Source of the DNA: Populus alba
Taxonomy: Eukaryota > Streptophyta > Magnoliopsida > Malpighiales > Salicaceae
Assembly: GCF_005239225.2 (NCBI RefSeq)
Contig: NC_133294.1
Span: forward strand, 3,534,001 to 3,598,000
Reading direction: 5' to 3'
Length of the DNA: 64,000 nt
Positions within the stretch are counted from its first letter, which is position 1. Each line of letters begins with the position of its first letter. The position numbers were made by a program, and so were the translations under genes. Of this stretch, positions 54,959-64,000 are shown in pieces. The notes below the pieces were generated by a model. The model worked only from the letters and a program-made list of their open reading frames with translations. It made no database searches and was not told the origin of the DNA.

Positions 54959-57690
54959 TCCGAGACTAGCAAAGAAAAAAAGTTGCAGGATGAATGTCGA
55001 TAATTCAAGATCGATAGCACAGCAATTAGCTGAAGTATTTATATATCATTATCCTACTTTTTCTTTATAACAGCAATCAACTCCCCCAGACCCTTTCAGA
55101 GAAATATCTGTACATATGTTATCCGCACTTGCTACCACACATTTAGAAGCACAGATGGAGCAAGAAAGGAAAGTCATTAAGGATCCCCATCTGGCTATGT
55201 AAGCCTTAATTATTTAGAAAGCACACATCTTGTAATCCACACATCTTCCCCACGGAGGTGAATTTGTTAGTTTATAATTTTTTGAGTGGCATGATAAGAT
55301 GAGATGATGAACAAGTAGTCACTAACAGTGGTTTAATCTAAGTGATCATCAACAAAGAAAACAAGACAGCAGCTGGAACCAAAGTAAACAGGAGATAAGA
55401 AAGAGAGAGTACCTGCCTGCAAGTTTCCCTTTCCCTTCTCTCTTAAGTTGTGGCTGCTGTTCTGTATCAGTAATCTATTAAGTGGTTCTGCTCCAAACTT
55501 TTAAGACAACCCTTCTATAAGAATGGAGGTTCCATGGTGTGATAGTAATAGGATTCTGTTGTCAAAAGAGTATGTGAGGTTTCCCGTTGACTTGGCTGAT
55601 CGGAAAATTGGAAGAGAACTCGAGCGTTTTTTAGTTGTTTAAGAGAAAACAGCAAATGGGTTTGTGGAGTTCACTGTCTTGGAAAATGGTGAGCAGCAAC
55701 AAGGGGATGATGATCAGCTGGAGAGAACAGTAAATGGGGATGGTAATGTCCTCATTGATAATTTTCATTAATTTGCAGAGCTCTGATTCTGGATGTTACT
55801 TTAGTTGTCTTGAGGTAGTGTCATCTTGCAGAACATCTGTTCACTGTGTACTTTTTGATGCTTTATGTAATACTTCCTCTGTTCCTCGTTTCGCTTTCTT
55901 ACTCTGACTGTTTCTTTCCTTTTGCTTTCTCTCTGGTTTTTCTGCTCAGGATGAAGACGATGTTGATGAAGGCGTGAGGTGCTGCTGGTTGAATGGAAGC
56001 TCCCTCCTCTGTGTTTCTCGTTTTCGTCTCTGTGTTAGGCTCGTTTGCCTTCCCTGGTTCTGTTTCTCATCATTCGTTCCTTCTCACCCCCTGTATTTTT
56101 TAGTCTTCTCCTTCGTTCCCCCCTGTTCTCTGTTTCTTTTTTTCTCGTCGTTCCTCCCTGTTCTCTGTTTTTATCTTCGTCCCTTCTGCCTCTCTTCCCT
56201 TCATGTACTGTGTTTGCTCTGTTCTTGCTCTTCGATCCCCCTCCATATTCTTTTTTTTTTTTAAAAAAAAAAACCTCCCTATAGCAAGAGAATGCCATGC
56301 GGTTACCCAGATAATAAAGAGCTTATGGGACTGTTATTGCAGAAGTTTGAAATTCTACAGAAGGTAACCTTGCGTATGTGCAACACACGTCGAGCTTTTA
56401 ATACCTCCATCACTGCCATCGGGCCACTCCCACCGCCTCCTTCACTCAGTTCTTAAAAAAGAAGCAAAGATGGGGTTTGCGAGGGTCTACACAAAACCAC
56501 AGCACTGTGGCGTTGGTCATGCATGCTCTACAAGATGAGGTTGCGGTCTATTTCTCCTCAGACATACTCAGCAATTTCTTGAAGATTTAAACCTGGAATA
56601 CTTTTAGCACTTGATCTTGCATCAGGAGAATGGGTTGGGCAAAATAATCAACAGAGCATGCCATGATATAGCCCCAACAGCCAACCATTAAAAGGTCCAA
56701 GTGGTTAGAACTTTGTGGCTTTCGCGTCTCCTAGAACAACTGTTGCTGTAAAAAACCAGGGAAATGAAAACACATTCCAAGATCGTCATAATGTTGATGA
56801 AAAAAGGGTTATAATGTTTGAGGTCATGGGTGACAGTGCAGTGCTGGTATATGAAAACTGATTCAATTACATCGATCATTAATCGAAATTATGAACATAT
56901 TGCGTCTTTTAATTCAGGATAACGAGACTTTCAAACCAAGATCTCAAAGTAACTGTTTTTTTATGAAAAGAAATAGTCTCATAGGCAATCAAAGTTGTTG
57001 GCTACTATAGAAAATTTTACGATTTCCACTTTTGTTATTGAATTTTAATTAGTTCTATCTTTTAATTTGATAATTTTTAATCAAAATTAATTTTTAAATT
57101 TCTAATTTTGATGATTATTATATTTTATTTTTACAATAATATATATATATATATATATTAATTTATTGTGAAAATTTAATAAAATCAAATCAATTTTTAA
57201 TTAAAATGCAATATATTCAAATTATAAAACCCTTTCAATCATATTTTCAAGACATGTCTATTTATTTTTTATTATAATTGAACTTATCTCAAGAGGATAT
57301 ATGGAGAAACAAAAAAAAATACTAATTAAACTTTACCATGTGTTATATATTTTTATTTATTTTTACATAAAAAGATGAAATAAAATAGATAAAATAACAT
57401 GAAAAAAAATAGACATTTACATATATTTTGGTTAACACATGAAATAAGATATTTAATATATCTTATTATAAATACAAGATTCTATAAATAAAAATTAATT
57501 AATAAAATAGTATCATATTACATTTTTTCAATGTGAAAGCCCTTACAAATATTTATAAATAAAAGATCTCATGCTAGACAAGGAAAAGAAAGGAGGAAGA
57601 TTACAAAACTATTTTCATGATAACCTTTTCAAGAAAAAAGAAAAACTATTTCGAAACTATTTCAAAAGAAAGAAAGGAGGAAGCTTTTTT
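54959..57690. other. TNL 5' flank and intergenic DNA
   Basis: 54959-55440 is the upstream leader side of the TNL pseudogene, with GAGAGAGAGTACCTG (about 55401) resembling the leader splice donor also seen near 63478 upstream of the second TNL. A plus-strand frame from 55522 (EVPWCDSNRILL) is coding-like for about 39 codons, then a TAA, then continues; possibly a degraded gene fragment. (AT)n microsatellite at 57139-57158. No other gene recognised. Confidence 0.4.
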
Positions 57691-60600
57691 TCATTTTACG
57701 GTTGAAATAATACCCTTCTTTGCAAAATTCCAATAAGTGGAATTGCGAGCACTGTATTTACCATGGAAAGCACAATAATAATTTCTAAAAATACGAGAAG
57801 CTATTTCTACTTTGGTTACGTGTGCTGCATCATCATCATCATCGCTACTGTTGTGGGCATTGATAACTTCATCCTTTGATTGGATATCATCATCATCCTT
57901 TCCTTCCTCTTCATGCAACCGTTGTACACCAACGGTCCTTATTTGAATAGCTGACGTGACAACCATTGAAATTGTCACGTCATCACCACTATCAAATTTA
58001 GGATCATCGCCCCCTAATTTCCAGTGGCTTAGCGATTGGATTGCACGAACCTCATCCTCGAAACGCAGATTTAAGACATGGACTTGACCACGCAAGGACT
58101 GGCCACTGGTATTGTTTCTGATTTCAATATAAACATTACTAAAGCCACGGTATGCTGACGTACAACTTATGAACAGATTAAAGCCACATATCGGGTGCGC
58201 AGGAGGTGATGAGGATATTTTGAATGAAAAGTTATCAACAAACTCATTCTGAATTAGCCATTTATCCTCTTCTTCCTCCTTATAAAACCCCCTTAACATC
58301 TCATCTTCATCAAATACAGATACGACAACGTTGAATATGCCATCTATAAATGTTATCTGTACCACCAAAACAATGTCTATAAAATGAGCAAAAGAAAAGT
58401 ATTCAAATGTAGATTTCCAAAACAATAAAATGGGAGAGGGAGGACCTGAAATCTCGATGTCTGTATTTGAGCACTAACCGTTTCCATTATTCTGAACACG
58501 TGAGAGTCAAACTTTTGGATTAATTCTAGCTTTATCCGATCTTGGAACTTGACTAAGGGATCTGGATTTGCAATTCTTTGCAGTATATAGCAAAAGGACA
58601 CATCTAACGAATCCAATTGGGATGGAAACCGGAGTAGCTGAAGCATTTTGCAATTTCTTAAATATAGGTGTCTGAGTAGACCAAGATCCTTGATGCTTTC
58701 TGGAAGAAAACGAATTGGAGTTCCACTTAAATCTAGACTCTCCAAGAAGCGTGGCAGTGAAAACGAGGTAAATCTCAACATTTTTCTCGTTGAAAACCTA
58801 GAGGGAAAGAATAGCTTCAATGGAAGAGATGAAATGAATGATGTAATTGCAACAATTCCATCACTTTGAAGCAACTTGCGGCCCTGATGATGCTCTAACT
58901 CCATATTCAGGCTGTTAAGATTTGAGCAACCATCTAAAACCAGCTCTTGAAGTGAATTCAATCTACTCATTTCTTCTGGAAGCTCCAGAAGACTTGTACA
59001 ATTTCTTAGATTTAAGATCAACAATCTTTGTAAATCACCAATAGATTTGTGAATTTGAACCAAACTGATACAGTCTTCAAGTATTAGCTTTTCAAGAGCT
59101 GGGAGACCCGAGAAGTCTGGGGTTCTAATGAGATCACGAGAGTGACGGAGATCAAGAATTTTCAATTTTGGAAGAAACTGTGAAAATACATGAATTTAGT
59201 TATTATCAATTGAAAACGAGAGAGATAGCTATAGAGAGACTTGATACATACCGGTTTGGCCTTCCAAGCATCAACTAGACAGCTTCTGGATAGATCAAGA
59301 ACCACCAGCTTCTCCAAGCATATGTGATTTGGTATGGAGCTCCAAGACAAACCATGCCAACATAACCATATCAAATTCTTGGGAAAGTGCTCAAAACTTC
59401 CATGAAAATTAGTGTAGTTTAGTTGGAGAAATTTTACATCTGGCATCTTTCTAAAAGCATCCGTGCTGAGGATGGGAAACAAACTTGTTTGGCCAGTTTG
59501 TAATTTTCCTCCATCAGAAAAATCGGAAAGCCATTGTTGAAAGAAGTTAAGCCTGCGGCGCTTGCAGCGAACCATTGAATCAATACAGACAACCTCTGCA
59601 TTATTATCTTTCATTAATGCATGCATATCAAGGGTAAGGCCACGTAATTTTTCAGCATCCTGCATTAAAAATAAAAAAAATCACAAGGAATGAACATGTA
59701 AGGGCACCACACAAACCATTTAAGCAGACATATAAAAAAATTGAGCTACTTACAGTAGTTCCTTTCAAAACTGTAAAAGCATCCTTGTGACGCCACAACC
59801 TTTGATCGTTGTTGATTTCAACAAGACATCTATCGATGAGATTGTCAATCCCAAATCTTGCACCTTTATCGAGCCCATCCAGTATCCTAACTGCATCATC
59901 CACATCCATTCCATTGATGAAACATGCGATATCAAGGAATAAGTTCTTCAGATAATCACCATCAAGAAAGTCATAACTTATTCGAAGAACCTTATGAACT
60001 TCAAAATTAGGAATCACTTCCATTTGTTGTAATGCACTTTCCCATATCTCTCTTCCTTTTCCAGACAATGAAGAGCCAATAACTCCAAGAGCTAATGGAA
60101 GTCCATTACAATGATGTACTATTCTCCAAGAGTCTTCTATAAAACCATCAACAGGGTCAGCTTGTCCAAAGGCATTCCAACTGAAAAGCTCAAGTGATTT
60201 TTCATCATCTAGCGGTTCAACTTTGCACCGGACCCCCTCAATATCATTAGCTGAAAACAGACCCTTATTTCTGGTTGTTACAATGATTTTACTTCCTTTA
60301 CAAAGCCAAGTTTGCATGCCAATGATTTTATTGAATTGGTCCCTTTTGTCCACATCATCTAGAACAATAATAGTTCTTCTGCAACATAATGCATCCTTAA
60401 TCTTCAAAATTCCTTCATCAGAATCATTTATCTCAACAGTCTTGTTTAGGATGTCGAAAAGAAGTTGCCTCTGTAGGCAAACTATATCCTTTGACCTAAA
60501 ATTTGATAGAAAGCTCTTTCCTTCAAATTTATATAAGTTCTGGTTAAAGACACTCTTAGCTATGGTTGTCTTTCCAACTCCACCAATTCCATAGAGTAAA

Positions 60601-61459
60601 GCAATGGCAGCACCATGGGATCCATCTTGCAACCATGAGTTGATATCTTGTACTAGAGGATCTCTTCCAATGAAATGAGGGGGTACATGAAACATTTTTT
60701 GATCCAAATTCTTTAAGACCTTCTCCACAATAGATTGGACAAACGGTGCCTCGTACCTACATCAAAAAGTAAAATACAATGTACGATAATTAGTAGTCTC
60801 TCTATAAGCAATAGAAATAAACAACATTTAGCTATGAAATTAAAGCAGGTTGTGTGTCAATGATTTGATAGTTTAAACCAAATCATCATTGGAAAAAAAA
60901 AAACAACGAAGAAATCATGAGTATTTTATTTTATTTTTGTTATATGTTTTCTTATCAGTACACTTAACTGAAAGAAATTAAGAGTTCACGACCAGCATTC
61001 TAATCTTATGCTATGTATAGTTTCATAAAGAGATACAACTTACCCATCTCCTAGAACCATTCCAGCTAAATCAGCCACTTCCTTTAAAGCAATCCTCCAC
61101 CCATTCACCCGCTCCATCTCCTTGTTGAAGCTCTTTTCATGTTCCACAAATGCTGCAGAGAAGCTCCCTGTTTGACGTCCGACTTGGGATGGATCCACAT
61201 CATAGAATACTGGCAAAACTATGCAGTCAGCATTCCTCTTACGTTCCATGATCATTACAAGTTCATCGAGGCACCATATCGACGAAGCATAGTCTTTGGA
61301 GAACACGATTATCGATATTTTTGATTGTTGTATTGCCTTCTGGAGCTCGAAATCTATATTCTCTCCTCTCCGAATTTCATTATCATCTCTAAATGTGTGA
61401 ATCCCTGCTTGAACCAGAGCCGTGTAGAGGTGATCGGTAAAGTTCTTGCGGGTGTCTTC

Positions 61460-61788
61460 TGTAAAGATATCAACAGTCCTAATGATGCCAAGTGTCAGAA
61501 GATTAGCAATTAATATTGTTAGAATGCTGTTAGTATTGTTTGTTAGAAAAGAGAATCTGTTAGCATTATATTGAGTGAACATTCTCCGTGTGGTATCTTT
61601 CCAATATTGCATATATAAATTGAGGATGAGTAATGTAAACATTCAAGCAAAAGCAATAATGTAACAGTGCATGAATTTCGTCTTCTGCTTCTCTGTATAA
61701 ACAGATTCATTCTATGTTCTTCTTACTTTCTACTCTCTGCTCCTTCTTCATCTCTGTTTCATTTCTATATAAATATCACTGTCTATCA
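61460..61788 (+). repeat. Left LTR of the element in the TNL exon
   Basis: 329 bp, TG...CA. Contains TATATAAA boxes near both the middle and the end, and is directly joined to the primer binding site. Confidence 0.93.
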
Positions 61789-61800
61789 TGGTATCAGAGC
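61789..61800 (+). other. Primer binding site (tRNA-iMet)
   Basis: TGGTATCAGAGC, immediately adjacent to the left LTR, complementary to the initiator tRNA-Met 3' end. Confidence 0.9.
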
Positions 61801-62781
61801 TTCCCACTCCTTCGCAAATAACACATCAACCTTGGAGGGATCCGTGGTTGCACTCATCACAAACTCGCACAAGTGTGCAAGGATGTACATAGGAATCGCA
61901 GATTACACATTTTCCATCACACTTCTCACAAAGGCGTCCAATAGCAATTCCTGGCTGCTTCTGACACAATCAAATCAGGATGATGCTTGGCCATGATCTC
62001 TTCAAGATCTTAGTGTTACTGTGTGCACCTGCTGGAATCGATTTGAGACTTTGTTGCTTCTCTTTCAGCAGAGAGAGAGGGAAACCTGGAGAACCTTGTG
62101 CACTCTATGATTTGTTTTTTTTTTTTTTTTTTAAACTCTTGTTTCTGATTCTGGCTTCTTTCTCACCTTATTCATGAAATTCTTCTATGCTCGATGGTTT
62201 GTCTATTATCTGTTTGATATATCGTCAAACTGAAACTTTTTCTTCAAATCTTCAACTTTCTACAAGATTCTTCCTTCTCAATCTTTGATTCTCTTCTTTT
62301 CTATCTCTTGCACTCTAAAAATAGCGACTACTTCTCAACTTCAGATTGTTCAACTCTAATAAGAGAATATACACATAAACGTTTTCTTCTTCCTCTGCAC
62401 TGCATAATTTCTCTCTACTTCTCTTCATCTCTATTCTCTGCTTTTCTTCTCTTCATCTCTATTCTCTGCTTTTCTTCATCTCTATTGCAGTATCTCCCTC
62501 TAATTCTATTCACTTCTCTATTCCTCTTTGTGACGATTCTTGCTAGCTTTCCAAAATATCTCTGCTATCTCCCTTGCTTCCAATCCAGTGTTCCATTCCA
62601 GGATGAAACATCTCCAGATTGATTATCATTTTGTTAGGGAACGGGTTATCATGGATGATTTACTGGTCCAGCATGTCTCCTCTACTGATATATCCTCACC
62701 TAAGGTCTTTCCATTTCTTTGTTTCAGCATCATTGCTCCAATCTCATGCTTGGCTCCTCCCAGCCTGCGATTGAGGGGGCA

Positions 62782-63110
62782 TGTAAAGATATCAACAGTC
62801 CTAATGATGCCAAGTGTCAGAAGATTAGCAATTAATATTGTTAGAATGCTGTTAGTATTGTTTGTTAGAAAAGAGAATCTGTTAGCATTATATTGAGTGA
62901 ACATTCTCCGTGTGGTATCTTTCCAATATTGCATATATAAATTGAGGATGAGTAATGTAAACATTCAAGCAAAAGCAATAATGTAACAGTGCATGAATTT
63001 CGTCTTCTGCTTCTCTGTATAAACAGATTCATTCTATGTTCTTCTTACTTTCTACTCTCTGCTCCTTCTTCATCTCTGTTTCATTTCTATATAAATATCA
63101 CTGTCTATCA
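62782..63110 (+). repeat. Right LTR of the element in the TNL exon
   Basis: 329 bp, no difference from the left LTR found by eye. Followed directly by TNL coding sequence (AAAACTCAAG, antisense of the TIR beta-A strand). Confidence 0.93.
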
Positions 63111-63185
63111 AAAACTCAAGAACACTTGATATTTACAATTAGGAAACCGTGAAGAGTAGGATTCTTGATATTTCCCAGCAGCCAT

Positions 63186-64000
63186 TTCGAGTCTAGCAAA
63201 GATAAGACTTTTCAAAGATCTGAACAAAATAAAACAGTTTTCAAGATCGACAGCACACCAATAAGTTGAAGTGTTCATGTATTATTATCTTACTTTATCT
63301 TTAAAACAGTTTTCAAGTTAATTCCCTGCAATCAAATCCTCCATGCCCTTTCAGAAAAATATCTGTACATATGATAAATCTCTATGCTGAACCAACGAAA
63401 TTGGTTGATGAGATCATCAATAATTAGTTTCTAACAGTGAATTAATTTAAGTGATTCTAAAAGAGATAAGAGAGAGAGAGTACCTGTAATCTTTACTTGT
63501 AAGACCATTTCCTGGAGAAAATGTTATTTTGAAGAGTTTAATTTATAAAATAATATCTTAAATAGTATAAATATAATGTTTTATTTTTTTTTAATAAGTT
63601 TGATGTTATTTTTTTTATATGGTTATATTTAATTGGTTTATTTTTGTGTGGCCTCATTTTGTTGGTTTTGATGTTTTTAAAAGATATGTAAAAATAATAT
63701 TTGTGGAAAAGAAAAAACATTTTATTTAATATTGTTTTTAAAATATGTAAAATAAACATAAAAAAACTAAAATAATATTACGTTGGAGATGCTATAAAGT
63801 CAGCCTTAGAAGTCGCTGTGGTATAATTACCAAAAGGGACATTAGACACACACAACACATAATCCCTCCCATCAACTCACACGGCTCTTCTTTCTTCACC
63901 CACCAGTAAGAAAAAGGCACGTGGAGGATATCTGAGTTGGAAAGTTTACTAGGGCCTGTAATTCTTGTTGCATCATTTGAATCTGCTGAAAGTAAAGTAG
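63186..64000. other. Upstream flank of the second TNL, no gene seen
   Basis: 63186-63490 resembles the leader region upstream of the first TNL (54959-55440), including AAATATCTGTACATATG and GAGAGAGAGTACCTG. 63530-63780 is AT-rich. The last 200 bases are less AT-rich but hold no recognisable coding sequence. Confidence 0.45.

Larger units (their letters stand above)
61460..63110 (+). mobile_element. Non-autonomous LTR retrotransposon, very young
   Basis: 1,651 bp with two 329-bp LTRs (TGTAAAG...CTATCA) that look identical base for base. The left LTR is followed at once by the primer binding site TGGTATCAGAGC (61789-61800); the right LTR is preceded by a purine tract (TTGAGGGGGCA). The 993-bp interior has no gag or pol domain and is pyrimidine-rich from about 62190, so it must be mobilised in trans; the LTR and PBS style suggests a Ty1/copia relative (inference). 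The flanks TCTTC and AAAAC do not form a target duplication, and 6 bp present in the neighbouring TNL paralogue are missing at the junction. Confidence 0.92.
57691..63185 (-). pseudogene. TIR-NBS-LRR gene, MHD region absent, TIR exon split by an LTR element
   Basis: Exons inferred on the minus strand: 63111-63185 plus 61044-61459 (TIR, split by the 1,651-bp element), 59754-60756 (NB-ARC), 59252-59659, 58446-59177 (LRRs) and 57691-58356 (post-LRR C-terminal domain, acidic tail, TGA). NB-ARC motifs in order: GIGGVGKTT, TIIVLDDVD, GSKIIVTTRN, GLPLAL and LFLDIACF. No MHD motif follows: the frame passes directly from NNDQRLW to RHKDAF, suggesting an in-frame loss of the MHD region. LRRs include LPALEKLILEDC, LQELVLDGC and LESLDLSGT. 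Established role of the family: intracellular pathogen sensor with ADP/ATP-switch NB-ARC and TIR NADase output. The insertion separates the first 25 codons from the GEDTRKNF motif and 6 bp of coding sequence are missing at the junction. Without the insert it would be near full length, so the disruption looks recent. Confidence 0.87.

Noticed and set aside
55522..55770. Possible protein-coding gene starting EVPWCDSNRILL
   Set aside because: A TAA interrupts the frame after about 39 codons, no splice sites bypass it clearly and no family is recognised; mentioned only as a possible fragment.
56035..56298. Charged 87-codon minus frame
   Set aside because: Arises from a pyrimidine-rich low-complexity stretch; the plus strand is equally open.
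60223..60594. 123-codon plus-strand frame
   Set aside because: Antisense of the NB-ARC exon of the second TNL.
61667..62896. Plus-strand frames inside the LTR element
   Set aside because: Pyrimidine-rich untranslated-like interior with no gag or pol motif; frames begin in LTR sequence.

Overview
This is plant nuclear DNA, almost certainly a woody eudicot and most likely Populus or another member of the Salicaceae. The basis is AT-rich intergenic DNA, plant-type GT-AG introns, an ACD6/ITN1-like ankyrin-PGG family, a plant PFP beta subunit, TIR-NBS-LRR (TNL) genes and many plant transposon types. The species call is inference from protein resemblance; no search was run. Gene order is not operonic and the genes are functionally unrelated neighbours.

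Layout: (1) 1-1764, minus strand, 5' part of an ankyrin-PGG gene that runs off the left edge and has an in-frame stop in exon 2. (2) 2195-8510, a decayed chromodomain Ty3/gypsy retrotransposon with complete 434-bp LTRs and a CTTTG target duplication; a 1,017-bp hAT-type non-autonomous element sits inside its 3' LTR. (3) 9295-17964, a satellite array of about 59 units of 147 bp, CpG-rich and GC-rich relative to its surroundings, running into a 500-N gap (17965-18464). (4) about 20712-23227, plus strand, an apparently intact paralogue of gene 1, arranged head-to-head with it across the retrotransposon and satellite. (5) 26631-31941, plus strand, a complete 16-exon PFP beta gene (568 aa). (6) 32-46.9 kb, gene-poor DNA with a tandem duplication of about 1.6 kb, AT-rich MITE-like elements and a TRIM-like element. 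(7) 46935-47999, plus strand, a single-exon plant protein of unknown function. (8) 48-53.3 kb, AT-rich repeats including a 541-bp tandem duplication. (9) 53.3-63.2 kb, minus strand, two TNL loci. The first is a deletion derivative with an inverted kinase-2 segment. The second is nearly full length, lacks the MHD region, and is split in its TIR exon by a young 1,651-bp non-autonomous LTR element with apparently identical LTRs.

The window shows no new enzymatic or defence system. What stands out is structural: a nucleosome-length satellite between divergent ankyrin paralogues, a nested hAT-in-gypsy insertion, a TNL pseudogene that can form a hairpin, and a very recent retroelement insertion in a resistance-gene homologue.
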